From an uncultured Rhizobiaceae group bacterium (GTDB lineage Bacteria > Pseudomonadota > Alphaproteobacteria > Rhizobiales > Rhizobiaceae): 64,000 nt of DNA. The position numbers were made by a program, and so were the translations under genes. The notes beneath the pieces are model-generated. The model was not told where the DNA came from and made no database searches. It saw only the letters and a list, made by a program, of their open reading frames with translations. Positions 26,237-36,745 of this stretch are shown here, in pieces (the first letter of the stretch is position 1; each line of letters opens with the position of its first letter). The stretch is from NCBI GenBank assembly GCA_937930635.1, contig CALHCF010000003.1, positions 330,272 through 394,271 of the forward strand. Direction: 5' to 3'.

Positions 26237-26340
26237 GGCTCTGGGATCGAAGGTCCCAAAACCCCGGCACATTCTCGACAGGCTAAAAATTGTGTGACAG
26301 ATTCCCTATGTAAAACAGCAACGATGACGAAAGGATTCTC

Positions 26341-26514
26341 ATGTCTGTACAATCGCATATCCAACAACTTGAACAACGGCACCAATCATTGGAAGCTGAG
26401 CTGGCCAATCTCACCGCCAGTCCATCAACATCGGACATTGAGCTAGCTGACGTTAAGCGAAAGAAATTGCGATTAAAGGACGAGATCAGTCGGTTGCAGT
26501 CACAGATAAACTGA
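26341..26514 (+). CDS. DUF465 (YdcH) family small protein
   Basis: The ORF of 57 residues is below the track cut-off. It reads SHIQQLEQRHQSLEAELAN, then IELADVKRKKLRLKDEISRLQ, the same two-helix layout with a RKKLRLKDEI turn as the neighbouring DUF465 protein. An AAAGGA-like site stands 9 bases before the ATG. No other frame is plausible here. Function unknown. Divergent paralogues so close together suggest a local duplication. Confidence 0.8.
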   Translation: MSVQSHIQQLEQRHQSLEAELANLTASPSTSDIELADVKRKKLRLKDEISRLQSQIN

Positions 26515-26611
26515 ACCTGAAACAGTTTCGCGTTGAAAGCCTATAACCATTTGAAAACCGACATGTTTGACTTGTCTTGCGAATGAATCTCGCACGGCTT
26601 ATGTCGGCACT

Positions 26612-27343
26612 ATGACACGGGCTGAACAAACTGAGAATACATCCGGGGCAAACCAAAACGCCCCGGACCGTTGTCGTGTTGTGCTTATCGCCAGCGGCAC
26701 AAAACTGGCTGCACTGGACCGGCAATGCCCGTCTTTCATGTCCAGCCTTCTGGGGTCGTCAGATGTGGCAAGTCTGGTTCTTTATGCTGACGGGCTTGAC
26801 GAATCAGCATTCCAAAAGCTGGCAGAAACCATCGTTCCGGTCGCACAAGATGCCGGTGTTGCGGCCATTATCGACAATGCAACACGAACCGCCGCACGCG
26901 TCGGTGCTGATGGCATACAACTGGGTCAGGATCCCGATGAGATGCGCGAGACCATTGACCGGTTTTCTCCGCAAATGATCGTTGGAGCCTCCAATGTGAA
27001 ATCTAGGCACAACGCGCTCGTGCTTGGAGAATTACAGCCCGATTACCTGATGTTCGGCAAGCCTGGCAGCGATATCAAACAGCAGCCTCACCCCAAAAAC
27101 CTGGAGTTAGGGTCATGGTGGTCTCACATGATCGAGATCCCCTGCATTGTTATGGGAGGCAGTGACCTTGATACTATCCCGGCGGTTGCGGAAACCGGCG
27201 CGGAATTTGTTGGCTTAAGTTCCGCCATCTTTACTGGCAATGATGGTCAGGGAATTGACACTGATGGGGCATCGGTCAGATTGGCAAAAGCAAACACCCT
27301 GCTGGATAACCATGCACCCCGTTTCGAGAACCCTGATGCTTAG
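26612..27343 (+). CDS. Thiamine-phosphate-synthase-like protein
   Basis: A TIM-barrel product of about 243 residues with ThiE/TenI wording. It has CRVVLIASG at the first strand, AAIIDNATRTAARVGADGIQLGQD where ThiE has its DGVHLGQ loop, PDYLMFGKPGSD, and the phosphate-binding end IVMGGSDLDTIPAVAETGAEFVGLSSAIF. The ATG at 26612 is preferred over the track start. No thiamine genes neighbour it, and the N-terminal half diverges from typical ThiE. It may have a different role; catalysis of thiamine phosphate formation is not certain. It overlaps the Sel1-repeat gene start. Confidence 0.75.
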   Translation: MTRAEQTENTSGANQNAPDRCRVVLIASGTKLAALDRQCPSFMSSLLGSSDVASLVLYADGLDESAFQKLAETIVPVAQDAGVAAIIDNATRTAARVGADGIQLGQDPDEMRETIDRFSPQMIVGASNVKSRHNALVLGELQPDYLMFGKPGSDIKQQPHPKNLELGSWWSHMIEIPCIVMGGSDLDTIPAVAETGAEFVGLSSAIFTGNDGQGIDTDGASVRLAKANTLLDNHAPRFENPDA

Positions 27344-28373
27344 GTTTTCCGCACTTTTAGTCACTGCACTCTGCGCCACCGCTCTTTCGGCATATATGCC
27401 CGCCGAAGCAGCGCAGAGCAAAAAGGTCACCAAACCGCTCGAAGGTCCGGAACTGCCAGGCCCGATTGCAAGACCGGGGCAGCAACCGCAAATCGATGCT
27501 TCGGAGACAGGTCAAAACGAGACAGAAAACACCTCCAACCGCCGCCCGGACCTTGCCTATGGCGCTTACCAGCGGGGATATTATCTGACCGCCCTTGAGC
27601 TGGCTTTGCCCAGAGCAGACGCGGGCGATCCGGCTGCCCAAACCCTCATCGCCGAAATATATTGGCGAGGTCGCGGTGTGGCCATTGATCGCAAAAGGGC
27701 TGCAAGCTGGTATAAGTTTGCAGCCGAAGGCGGTCAGCGCGAAGCCCAGTTTGCTTATGGCAATATCCTGCTGCGCGGCAAAATTGTGCCGGAGGACAAA
27801 GAGAAAGGGCGTTACTATCTCGAAGAGGCAGCAAAAGCCGGTCACACACGAGCCGCCTTCAATCTCGCACAGATCATTACCGCCAAACGCCCAACCTGGG
27901 CCGGATTCAAAAAGGCCCTGCCCTGGTACGAACTGGCCGCCAAAGGCGGTGTAACGGACGCACAATATGCCCTCGCCAGCATCTATGCTGAAGCCAAAGG
28001 GGTTCAGTTCAATGACGACGAAAAGGCTTTGAAATGGCTCCGGCTGGCCGCTCAAGGGGGGCTTGATACCGCGCAGGTCGAGCTTGGCATATGGCTTGCC
28101 AATGGCAGAGCCGGCCCCAAAGATCCCAAAAACGCCTTTCGCTGGTTTTCGCGCGCGGCGGTACGGGGCAATGTGATTGCTCAGAACAGGCTCGCGCGTA
28201 TGCATGCACTGGGTTTCGGCACCAAGAAAAACATGATTCTGGCCGGTGCCTGGCATATCGTCTCACGCAGGGCCGGGTTCAGTGACAGCGACATGGACCG
28301 CCGTTTCCAATCTCTGTCAGATATCGATAAGAAGCGCGCCCTTGAGACAGCAAACCGGTTAAGCCGGTTATAG
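27336..28373 (+). CDS. Sel1-like repeat (SEL1/TPR-like) exported protein
   Basis: I chose the ATG at 27336, just inside the ThiE-like gene's end; this gives a signal peptide (LRFSALLVTALCATALSAYM). Five to six Sel1 repeats follow, each with the pattern AAxxGxxxAQxxLAxxYxxGxGV (for example KYAYGRGVAID-like IYWRGRGVAIDRKRAASWYKFA and ASIYAEAKGVQF). 345 residues. Sel1 proteins scaffold protein interactions, here in the periplasm. The function is otherwise unknown. Confidence 0.85.
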   Translation: MLRFSALLVTALCATALSAYMPAEAAQSKKVTKPLEGPELPGPIARPGQQPQIDASETGQNETENTSNRRPDLAYGAYQRGYYLTALELALPRADAGDPAAQTLIAEIYWRGRGVAIDRKRAASWYKFAAEGGQREAQFAYGNILLRGKIVPEDKEKGRYYLEEAAKAGHTRAAFNLAQIITAKRPTWAGFKKALPWYELAAKGGVTDAQYALASIYAEAKGVQFNDDEKALKWLRLAAQGGLDTAQVELGIWLANGRAGPKDPKNAFRWFSRAAVRGNVIAQNRLARMHALGFGTKKNMILAGAWHIVSRRAGFSDSDMDRRFQSLSDIDKKRALETANRLSRL

Positions 28374-28475
28374 ACAGTACGCTTGAAGTGCAGCGGAAAG
28401 TGTGATCAAGGAACGACACAAGCCATTGCGGCGCGTTTTCACACCCTTTCGCTATTTCAAAACTGAGCAAACAGC

Positions 28476-29042
28476 ATGAAGATCAACGGCAACGAAATCA
28501 AACCCGGCAATGTGATTGAACACAAGGGCAGCCTGTGGGTTGCCGTGAAAACCAACGCCGTAAAACCTGGCAAAGGCGGGGCCTTCAATCAGGTCGAACT
28601 CAAAAATCTCATTGATGGCACAAAGCATAACGAACGTTTCCGGGCCTCTGAAACGGTCGAGAAAGTACGGCTGGAGCAAAAAGACTTTCAATATCTTTAT
28701 GCAGAAGGCGACATGCTGGTGTTCATGGATACCAGCACCTACGATCAGCTTGAACTGCAACAGGAATTTGTGGGCGATCGCTCTGCCTTCCTGCAGGATG
28801 GTATGGCCGTGACGGTAGAACTTTACGAAGAAAAACCCATCGGCATCAATTTGCCTGACTATGTCACTCTCGAGATCGTCGAGGCTGATCCGGTGGTAAA
28901 GGGACAGACAGTATCATCGTCCTACAAACCTGCGATGATGGACAATGGCGTTCGTGTTATGGTCCCTCCCTTTATCGACGCTGGCGAAAAAATCGTCGTC
29001 GACACCAATGAAATAACTTATGTGCGCCGGGCCGAAGGCTAG
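28476..29042 (+). CDS. efp: Elongation factor P
   Basis: The 188-residue, three-domain EF-P rescues ribosomes stalled at polyproline. The modification loop KPGKGGAF places the conserved Lys at about residue 33, the site that is beta-lysylated in species with EpmAB. The C-terminal OB part ends with the family motif [22 protein letters not shown]. No modification gene is in the window. An IMPase gene follows 28 bp later, likely co-transcribed. Confidence 0.96.
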   Translation: MKINGNEIKPGNVIEHKGSLWVAVKTNAVKPGKGGAFNQVELKNLIDGTKHNERFRASETVEKVRLEQKDFQYLYAEGDMLVFMDTSTYDQLELQQEFVGDRSAFLQDGMAVTVELYEEKPIGINLPDYVTLEIVEADPVVKGQTVSSSYKPAMMDNGVRVMVPPFIDAGEKIVVDTNEITYVRRAEG

Positions 29043-29070
29043 GGTGTGAACTCAGGATACGGAACCTGAA

Positions 29071-29880
<810 letters not shown>

Positions 29881-30044
29881 CTTGATAGGCCCAATCAAAT
29901 CTGACCCAGCGTCACGTTTTCTGCTCATTCCTGTTTTCAACTGCCCTCGCTTTTGGCATAGAGTCTCAAGGTGATTTGCAACTTTGGTGGGCTGCCTCTC
30001 AAAATGGCCTGCTTAACTGTGATGATCCATGAGGGATACCCTGT

Positions 30045-30122
30045 TTGCTTTAGGAAGCGTGGCGGGGTGAGGTTGGAGCCGACGACAATGTCGAAGCTCC
30101 GGTCGGTCTGCTAAGCAACCGG
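30045..30122 (+). promoter_or_regulatory. Structured leader upstream of the ExbB/MotA-like gene
   Basis: TTGCTTTAG (30045-30053) can pair with CTAAGCAA (30111-30118) and would close a multibranch fold. Inside, GGAGC-CGAC pairs with GTCG-GCTCC (30075-30100). A competing hairpin CCGGT/ACCGG (30099-30122) overlaps the second arm, so the two are mutually exclusive. The element ends about 20 bases before the start codon and ribosome site. It matches no riboswitch class I recognise. A leader or attenuator is inferred. Confidence 0.35.
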
Positions 30123-30143
30123 CCTTAAAAATGGAGTCTGCCA

Positions 30144-31151
30144 GTGGCACGGGAATATGATCCGCACCGACTTTCATCTCCCAATCTGTACCTGCTGGCT
30201 ATGGCGATTTTTGTCGCCCTTGTCGCATTTCTGGGACTAATACTTTATCGACAAATCCTGTCAGCATTTGCCACCAATCCCGGTCTCAATGGCCTGATTA
30301 TCGGTGTTTTGTTTGTCGGGGTTCTGCTTGCCTTCATGCAGGTTATCCGGCTGATGCCGGAAATATCGTGGGTCAACAGCGTAAGAATGGGCGGTATTGC
30401 CCAGGCGCGGCGAAAACCTGTTCTTCTGGCTCCCATGGAGTCCATGCTGGCCGGACGCGCCGGCAATGTCGCCCTGACGACGGATTCAACAAAATCTATC
30501 CTCGATTCAATCGGGAACCGCCTCGACGAACGGCGCGACATCTTGCGCTACCTTATCAGCCTTCTGGTCTTTCTGGGTCTGCTGGGCACCTTTTGGGGCC
30601 TGTTGGGGACCATAAGTTCAATCGGCGATACAATCGGCTCACTGGATCCCCGTTCTGGCGATGCAAACGACGTTCTGGATGCCTTAAAAAGCGGTTTGCA
30701 GGCCCCTCTTGATGGTATGGGAACAGCATTTTCCTCGTCACTTTTTGGCCTTGCAGGCTCTCTCGTTCTTGGATTTCTCGACCTTCAGGCAGGACAGGCG
30801 CAAAATCGCTTTTATCTCGAACTTGAAAACTGGCTTTGCACCGTCACAGAATTGACAACCGAATTTTCCGGCGCTGCCGCAAACGGTCAGGACGTGACCG
30901 AGGCCATGGAACGCATAGTTGCGGAGGTCAAAGAAGGCGGTGGAGGTGCTCGCACAACTGCGGCGATGGCGAGCCTGGCAGAAGGGATTCAGGGACTGGT
31001 CAAGCACATGCGCGGTGAACAACAACTGATCCGCGACTGGGTCGAAACACAGGCTCAGTCTCAAAACGACATCAAGAAGCTGCTGGAGCAACTCAACGCG
31101 GAGCATTCCAAATCCGCCAAAGGGTCAAATAACGCAAAGGACGGCTTCTAG
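30144..31151 (+). CDS. MotA/TolQ/ExbB proton-channel family protein
   Basis: The 335-residue product starts with GTG, with GGAG 8 bases upstream. Four hydrophobic segments appear near residues 16-35, 48-68, 135-160 and 195-220. The third carries LGTFWGLLGTISSIG and the fourth the ExbB-like GMGTAFSSSLFGLAGSLVLG. It ends in a cytoplasmic helix. An OmpA-domain partner follows four bases after its stop, as MotAB, ExbBD and ZorAB pairs do. It probably uses proton flow for envelope work. This pair is widespread in the order and carries no flagellar or defence neighbours. Confidence 0.82.
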   Translation: MAREYDPHRLSSPNLYLLAMAIFVALVAFLGLILYRQILSAFATNPGLNGLIIGVLFVGVLLAFMQVIRLMPEISWVNSVRMGGIAQARRKPVLLAPMESMLAGRAGNVALTTDSTKSILDSIGNRLDERRDILRYLISLLVFLGLLGTFWGLLGTISSIGDTIGSLDPRSGDANDVLDALKSGLQAPLDGMGTAFSSSLFGLAGSLVLGFLDLQAGQAQNRFYLELENWLCTVTELTTEFSGAAANGQDVTEAMERIVAEVKEGGGGARTTAAMASLAEGIQGLVKHMRGEQQLIRDWVETQAQSQNDIKKLLEQLNAEHSKSAKGSNNAKDGF

Positions 31152-31154
31152 GGC

Positions 31155-32186
31155 ATGGCACCAGGTCGCCTACATGCAAGAGGAAGACGGGTCGACTACT
31201 GGCCCGGTTTCGTTGATGCGCTCTCGACCCTGCTGCTGGCCATTATGTTTCTGCTGTCGGTCTTCGTGCTCGCTCAGTTTCTGCTCAGTCAGGAAATCAG
31301 TGGCAAAGACACCGTACTGAACCGCCTTAACAACCAGCTCAACGAGCTTACCGAATTGTTGGCGCTGGAGAAATCAGGCAAGCAGGATCTGGAAGATCAG
31401 CTCAAGTCACTTTCATCCAGCCTGAATATCTCCCGCAATGAACAGTCACGCCTTCAGGCATTGCTGGAACGGGGTTCAGGAGCAGCAACAGCGGCCGAGG
31501 AGCGCGCCACGGAACTGTCGGGAACTCTCGATGAAGAGCGTAAGATAAGTCGTCGGGCACTCGGTCAGGTGCAACTGCTAAATCAACAGCTATCAGCACT
31601 ACGCAAGCAGATTGCCACTCTCGAAGATGCCCTTGATGCATCCGAGGTCAAGGATCGCGAGAGTGCCACCAAAATCGCCGCGCTTGGGAGACGTTTGAAC
31701 CTTGCACTGGCTCAAAGGGTCCAGGAATTGAATCGCTTTCGGTCCGATTTCTTTGGTCGCCTGCGTGAAATTCTCGGGAACCGGGAAGATATCAGAGTGG
31801 TGGGAGACAGGTTTGTTTTTCAGTCCGAAGTTCTTTTTGGATCAGGCGATGCCAATCTCAATGAAGCCGGGCTTGAGGAAATGACCAAACTGGCAAAGGC
31901 GCTGATTGAGCTGGGCCGGGAGATTCCCGGCGAAATCGATTGGGTCTTGAGGGTTGATGGTCACACCGATGATGTACAACTCTCAGGCCGTGGTCGCTTT
32001 CGCGACAACTGGGAATTATCATCAGGCCGCGCTACATCAGTGGTGAAATATCTGATTTCTCAGGGTGTTCCTGCCCGGCGGTTGGTCGCCGCAGGCTTTG
32101 GCGAATTTCAGCCGCTGGACCCCACTGACACTCAAGAAGCACGTGACCGCAATCGGCGTATTGAGCTGAAGTTGACCGAGAAATAG
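31155..32186 (+). CDS. OmpA/MotB-domain peptidoglycan-binding partner with long coiled coil
   Basis: The 343-residue product has one N-terminal TM helix (WPGFVDALSTLLLAIMFLLSVFVLAQFL), a coiled coil of about 150 residues rich in Leu, Gln and Glu (positions about 50-195), and a C-terminal OmpA-like domain. That domain holds VDGHTDDVQLSGRGRFRDNWELSSGRA, which binds diaminopimelate of peptidoglycan. The first TM lacks an obvious charged channel residue apart from the Asp of FVDAL. It is the stator-like partner of the upstream channel protein. Confidence 0.87.
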   Translation: MAPGRLHARGRRVDYWPGFVDALSTLLLAIMFLLSVFVLAQFLLSQEISGKDTVLNRLNNQLNELTELLALEKSGKQDLEDQLKSLSSSLNISRNEQSRLQALLERGSGAATAAEERATELSGTLDEERKISRRALGQVQLLNQQLSALRKQIATLEDALDASEVKDRESATKIAALGRRLNLALAQRVQELNRFRSDFFGRLREILGNREDIRVVGDRFVFQSEVLFGSGDANLNEAGLEEMTKLAKALIELGREIPGEIDWVLRVDGHTDDVQLSGRGRFRDNWELSSGRATSVVKYLISQGVPARRLVAAGFGEFQPLDPTDTQEARDRNRRIELKLTEK

Positions 32187-32238
32187 GCCGGGCAAGACCT
32201 CACTTTCAAAAGATACCAGACAGACGGGATGATCAGAC

Positions 32239-33819
32239 ATGAATGTTGGAGAAGCCCTGATCGACCTGCTGGAACAGGCAGGGGTCGACACGGTTTTCGG
32301 TATTCCCGGAGTCCACACGATTGAGCTTTATCGCGGTCTGGCTAACAGCTCAATTCGCCACATCACGCCGCGTCACGAACAGGGAGCGGCCTTCATGGCA
32401 GACGGTTATGCCAGAGCAACGGCAAAGCCTGGGGTCTGCCTACTGATCACTGGTCCCGGTCTCACCAACGCCATAACCGCCATGGCACAGGCGCGTGCCG
32501 ACAGCATCCCTATGCTTGTCATTACGGGCGTGAATCCTGTGGCAACGCACAACAAGGATTATGGCCATCTCCATGAACTGCCCGATCAGTCAGCACTGGC
32601 AAAGACCGTGGCTTTACGGTCTTACACGCTCACCAAACCAGAAGAAATTTCTGAGGTAATCGCCAGGGCATTTCATTCCATGACAGCGGCCAGGCCAGGC
32701 CCGGTTCATATTGAAATTCCAACCGACATCATGACCGCTCAGGTCCCGCAACCGACTTTAGAAGCTCTGTCAAACAACAAAGCCAAGCCTTCAAACGAGG
32801 AACTGACTTCAGCAGTTTCGATGTGTGTAGAGGCTGAAAATCCGACAATCATCTGTGGTGGTGGTTCACTTCATCAGGCCCCACTTGTTCGTCATTTTGC
32901 TGAGTTGCTCGGTGCCCCAACGGTCAGCACTATCAACGCGCGGGGAATAATGGCCAGGTCTGTTCTTGATGTACCTGCCAGCCCCAGTCTTGGCGCGACA
33001 CGCGATCTGCTGGAAAAATCCGACTTGGTCATCGCTCTTGGTACGGAACTGGGGCCAACTGACTTTGATATGTATGAGACAGGAATGCCCCTCCCCTCTT
33101 CCCCCATGATCCGGGTTGATATCGACGACGCAAAACTGGCGCATAGTCCGCCATCAACACTGGCCATAAAGGCAGATGTAGGCGCGTTCATCGAAATGGT
33201 ATGCGACCGGATTGCCAAAACAGGCCATGTAAAATCATCAACGGGCGGGGAACGGGCAAAAAAAGCCAGAGCCCTTGCCCTTGAAGAAATCGGAGAGGTC
33301 AGCCGCCGCCATATTGATCTGATCGCAGGGATGTGGCGGACATTGCCCAATGCGACACTTGTGGGCGATTCCACCCAACTCGCCTATGCAGGCAATCTTT
33401 TTGTCACGGCACCGCGGCCTGGCGCATGGTTTAATTCAGCCACCGGTTTTGGCACCCTTGGATATAGCGCACCGGCAGCAATCGGAGCCTCACTCGGCAA
33501 GCCCGGCGAGCCCGTTCTCAGTCTGATTGGAGATGGAGGATTGCAGTTTACACTTGCCGAACTCGGCAGTGCCAGGGATTGCGACGCTGATGTCGCCTTC
33601 ATTGTGTGGAACAATCGCGGCTACCGCGAAATCGAGACATCGATGATATCGGCACAGGTCAGGCCGGTGGGCGTAACACCTACACCGCCGGATTTCACAC
33701 TTGTCGCACAAGCTTACGGCCTTCCTGCAACCAGAGTGGAAAGCGCCGAAGAACTCTATGCAGCGCTCCAAACGCTGCAACGTCCTTGCCTGATCGAGTT
33801 CATGGATAGCGAAGCTTAA
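32239..33819 (+). CDS. Thiamine-pyrophosphate-dependent decarboxylase, 5-guanidino-2-oxopentanoate decarboxylase-like
   Basis: A three-domain TPP enzyme of 526 residues. The cofactor-activating Glu lies in TPRHEQGAAFMADGYAR, GPGLTNAITAM follows, and the TPP/Mg motif IGDGGLQFTLAEL is near the C-terminus with WNNRGYREIE. Opening words VGEALIDLLEQAGVDTVFGIPGVHTIELYRGL are those used in this order for 5-guanidino-2-oxopentanoate decarboxylase (arginine catabolism); acetolactate-synthase-like is the safer family name. The OmpA gene precedes it by about 50 bp, but a functional link is not evident. Confidence 0.75.
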   Translation: MNVGEALIDLLEQAGVDTVFGIPGVHTIELYRGLANSSIRHITPRHEQGAAFMADGYARATAKPGVCLLITGPGLTNAITAMAQARADSIPMLVITGVNPVATHNKDYGHLHELPDQSALAKTVALRSYTLTKPEEISEVIARAFHSMTAARPGPVHIEIPTDIMTAQVPQPTLEALSNNKAKPSNEELTSAVSMCVEAENPTIICGGGSLHQAPLVRHFAELLGAPTVSTINARGIMARSVLDVPASPSLGATRDLLEKSDLVIALGTELGPTDFDMYETGMPLPSSPMIRVDIDDAKLAHSPPSTLAIKADVGAFIEMVCDRIAKTGHVKSSTGGERAKKARALALEEIGEVSRRHIDLIAGMWRTLPNATLVGDSTQLAYAGNLFVTAPRPGAWFNSATGFGTLGYSAPAAIGASLGKPGEPVLSLIGDGGLQFTLAELGSARDCDADVAFIVWNNRGYREIETSMISAQVRPVGVTPTPPDFTLVAQAYGLPATRVESAEELYAALQTLQRPCLIEFMDSEA

Positions 33820-35618
33820 GCGGCCCCAGTCAGTTCCGTTTCAAATTGCAGCTTTGCCAGCCGGGCATATAGCCCACCCTTTTTGACCAGTGCGCTGTGC
33901 GTGCCTTCCTCGACAATCACACCCTGATCCATGACGAGAATGCGGTCCGCTTTCAAAATTGTGGCCAGACGGTGCGCAATCACAATCGTCGTGCGCCCCA
34001 CCATCAGGCCATCCAGCGCCTTCTGCACAAGCTTCTCACTTTCGGCATCCAATGCACTGGTTGCCTCGTCCAGCAGCAATATGGGCGCATTTTTCAGGAT
34101 CGCCCTGGCTATGGCGATACGTTGCCGCTGCCCGCCTGAAAGCGTGATGCCCCGTTCGCCAATAATCGTGTCGTAGCCATTCTGGAGATCGCAGATAAAA
34201 TCATCGGCAAGCGCCAGGCGGGCTGCCTCCCGTACGTCTTCGTCGCTGGCCTCAGGTCGGCCAAAGCGAATATTGTCCCGCGCGGACATCGCAAATACGG
34301 TCGTGTCCTGTGGCACAAGAGCAATGCGCTGACGGACAGCCTCTGGATCAGCTTTGGAAATATCGACACCATCCACCAGCACCTGGCCATGTATCGGGTC
34401 ATAATACCGTAGGATAAGATTGAAAATTGTGCTTTTTCCTGAACCGGAAGCGCCCACAAGCGCGACAGTTTCTCCAGGTTCAATAGTAAGATCGATACCC
34501 GAAACAATGCTCTGATCCGGGCGCGTGGGATAAGCAAAGGAAATTTCTTCAAGCCTCACCGACCCCTGTTTGGAGTGCGGCATCGAAACCGGGTTTTCAG
34601 GTGCCCTGATCTCCGGCTTCATTGCCAACAGCTCGCTTATACGTTCTGCAGCCCCAGCCGCCTGGCTAAGCTCACCCCACACTTCCGACAACGCGCCCAA
34701 TGCACCCGCCGCGAAGACCGAATAGAGCAGAAACTGGCCCAGAGTGCCTGGAGTCATACTCCCGGCAAGCACGGCATTGGCTCCAATCCACAACACCATG
34801 ACCACGCTGGCAAATATTGAGAAAATGGCAAAAGCGGTCAGCAATGCCCGTCCGGCAACTGACGCACGAGCCGCCTGGAAAGCTTTTTCCACTTCCTTGC
34901 CGAACAAGCCGGAAACCATGCTTTCATTGGTAAATGCTTGCAGGGTCTTAATGGAAGAAATTGATTCAGAAGCATAGGCCGTCGCTTCTGCCAGTTTGTC
35001 CTGAGCAATTCGCGAACGCCGCCTTACCGCCCGACCAAACGCAAAGATTGGCAATACGATGAATGGGATCACTGCCAGTACGATGGACGATAAATGTGGG
35101 CTGGTGACAATCATCATGGCAATTGAGCCGATGATGAGCACCGTATTGCGCAATGCCATCGATGCCGTAGCGCCCGTCGCAGATTTGATTTGAGTTGTGT
35201 CTGCGGTCAGGCGTGAAACAAGTTCGCCCGTCTTTGCGGTATCAAAAAAGGATGACGACAAACGCGTTATGTGGGTAAAGACATCGGCGCGCAGGTCTGC
35301 AACCACCCGCTCACCCAGCCAGATAACAAAGTAATAGCGCCCCGCACTTGAAACGGCGAGCAATCCGGCAACAGCCAACAAGGCCAGAAAATAGCTATCG
35401 ATTAGTCCGCTGTCTTCAGAGGAAAACCCGCTGTCCAGCATACGACGCACCGCTATTGGAAGGGTCAGCGTGGCTCCGGCGGCCATCAGGAGAAATACCA
35501 ATGCGCCCAGCAGGTGGCCGCGATAACGCAACAAATAAGGAAAGAGTTGCGCCAGCGGCTTTATGCCTTTGCGCCTCTGTTGTTCCGTTTCACCCTGCAC
35601 TGTTTCAGAAACTGCCAA
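33816..35618 (-). CDS. ABC exporter with fused transmembrane and ATPase domains (MsbA-like)
   Basis: The 600-residue half-transporter has six TM helices in residues about 25-300, then an ATPase with Walker [11 protein letters not shown]-loop, signature LSGGQRQR, Walker [13 protein letters not shown] and an H-loop in IAHRLATI. It homodimerises to export lipids, drugs or peptides. The start is uncertain: the listed codon is TTG, and a GTG at 35600 is an alternative. It converges with the TPP decarboxylase gene, overlapping by a few bases at the 3' ends. Substrate unknown. Confidence 0.92.
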   Translation of the reverse strand: MAVSETVQGETEQQRRKGIKPLAQLFPYLLRYRGHLLGALVFLLMAAGATLTLPIAVRRMLDSGFSSEDSGLIDSYFLALLAVAGLLAVSSAGRYYFVIWLGERVVADLRADVFTHITRLSSSFFDTAKTGELVSRLTADTTQIKSATGATASMALRNTVLIIGSIAMMIVTSPHLSSIVLAVIPFIVLPIFAFGRAVRRRSRIAQDKLAEATAYASESISSIKTLQAFTNESMVSGLFGKEVEKAFQAARASVAGRALLTAFAIFSIFASVVMVLWIGANAVLAGSMTPGTLGQFLLYSVFAAGALGALSEVWGELSQAAGAAERISELLAMKPEIRAPENPVSMPHSKQGSVRLEEISFAYPTRPDQSIVSGIDLTIEPGETVALVGASGSGKSTIFNLILRYYDPIHGQVLVDGVDISKADPEAVRQRIALVPQDTTVFAMSARDNIRFGRPEASDEDVREAARLALADDFICDLQNGYDTIIGERGITLSGGQRQRIAIARAILKNAPILLLDEATSALDAESEKLVQKALDGLMVGRTTIVIAHRLATILKADRILVMDQGVIVEEGTHSALVKKGGLYARLAKLQFETELTGAA

Positions 35619-35804
35619 CTCACAACCGCGCCACCAGCAAGCTCCGGCGCCCTTCTTGTATTGTTAAGTGCTATCCTGTATAGGCTCTGCGAAGAAAATC
35701 AAAGGCCTTCAAGTCTGATGCAGACCGGTCTTTATTCCAACAACAAGCTGGCACACATGTCCTCCATTCGAGAGCATGGTCCGGTTATGAAATCAGGAAC
35801 GACC

Positions 35805-36026
35805 ATGAAACCCGATATCCACCCCGACTACCACACCATCAAAGTGGTCATGACCGATGGTACCGAATACGAAACCCGTTCAACCTGGGGTTCCGAAGGC
35901 GATGTGATGAACCTTGATGTCGATCCGACATCTCATCCGGCATGGACCGGTGGTGGCGGCCAATTGCTCGACCGCGATGGCCGTGTGTCGAAATTCAACA
36001 AGAAATTCGGGGGCCTGGGCATCTAA
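35805..36026 (+). CDS. rpmE: 50S ribosomal protein L31
   Basis: The 73-residue product reads [37 protein letters not shown] and [10 protein letters not shown], the typical L31 sequence without the zinc CxxC pairs. AGGAACGACC precedes the ATG. The longer ORF in the track adds unrelated upstream sequence. A terminator follows 30 bp later. Confidence 0.95.
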   Translation: MKPDIHPDYHTIKVVMTDGTEYETRSTWGSEGDVMNLDVDPTSHPAWTGGGGQLLDRDGRVSKFNKKFGGLGI

Positions 36027-36052
36027 CCAGCGTTACACGAGCGAAATTAAAG

Positions 36053-36083
36053 ACCCGCCCGGCACCGTCGCGGCGGGTTTTTT
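36053..36083 (+). terminator. Rho-independent terminator of rpmE
   Basis: ACCCGCC pairs with GGCGGGT, with a 12-base loop, followed directly by six T. Confidence 0.85.
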
Positions 36084-36130
36084 GTATCCGGGTTGGATTG
36101 TATAGGGCCCACTGCAACACGCATTTTTAC

Positions 36131-36168
36131 AAAAAAAGCGCGCCCGGTTCCCCTCAAAACCGGGCGCG
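36131..36168 (-). terminator. Rho-independent terminator of the SPOR-like gene
   Basis: On the minus strand an exact 11-bp stem CGCGCCCGGTT / AACCGGGCGCG with an 8-base loop leads into seven T. It stands about 30 bp after the SPOR-like gene stop. Confidence 0.9.
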
Positions 36169-36195
36169 ACAACTTTAACGGCAAAAAAGTCCAGC

Positions 36196-36519
36196 TTATT
36201 CGCCGAAAAAGCACCTGTTCGCCACATAAGCGCTCCTAACGCCTCGGGCTTTGTATTGATTGCGCCAGCGGTTGGCCTGGCTGCGTGAACCGGGTCCAAG
36301 CGCCACCACCCAAAGGCCTTTGCCCGCATTGGGACTGTTGGAAGAATCCAGCCCCCAGGCGGCACCGCCAACCCTGTTGGCCTGCCGGTTAGCAGCAGCA
36401 AAGCTTTTGAACGCGCCAGCAAATGCAAAATAACCACATGAGTCTGCAGCCGATGCAGATGTTGATGCTCCCAATGCCAACCCAAAAAGAACGGTGGTAG
36501 CCAATACAAGTTTTTTCAT
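36196..36519 (-). CDS. Small exported SPOR-like / DUF4189-like protein
   Basis: The product of about 107 residues has a clean signal peptide (MKKLVLATTVLFGLALGASTSASA), then CGYFAFAGAFKSFAAANRQANRV, VVALGPGSRSQANRWRNQYKARG and AYVANRCFF. The two Cys (positions about 29 and 104) probably form a disulfide. The spacing of AF, the VV-GP strand and the QAN-helix looks like a SPOR domain, which binds peptidoglycan lacking stem peptides; DUF4189 is a second candidate. AGGGGACC precedes the ATG. A strong terminator ends it, so it is monocistronic. Confidence 0.7.
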   Translation of the reverse strand: MKKLVLATTVLFGLALGASTSASAADSCGYFAFAGAFKSFAAANRQANRVGGAAWGLDSSNSPNAGKGLWVVALGPGSRSQANRWRNQYKARGVRSAYVANRCFFGE

Positions 36520-36745
36520 AAAGGTCCCCTCACGGTATCCATAGGCCGCATTATTGCAGCGCTTCAATTACACATAAATTGCCTGCAAACAAACCGCGCC
36601 GCCGTGTATTTTATCACATGGAAAACATCAGGCAATTGGCGAGTTAAAATGGCGCTTCAGTTTGACCGACGCGCAGGCATTCGGCACGGCTGAACTGCAG
36701 CGTTTGAAAGCCGACCAGACTATCTCCGTAAAAGATGGAAACGGC

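Noticed and set aside
30144-32186. Zorya-type anti-phage system
   Set aside because: Only a ZorA/ZorB-like pair is present; no ZorC, ZorD or ZorE genes flank it, the channel protein is short, and the neighbours are housekeeping genes.
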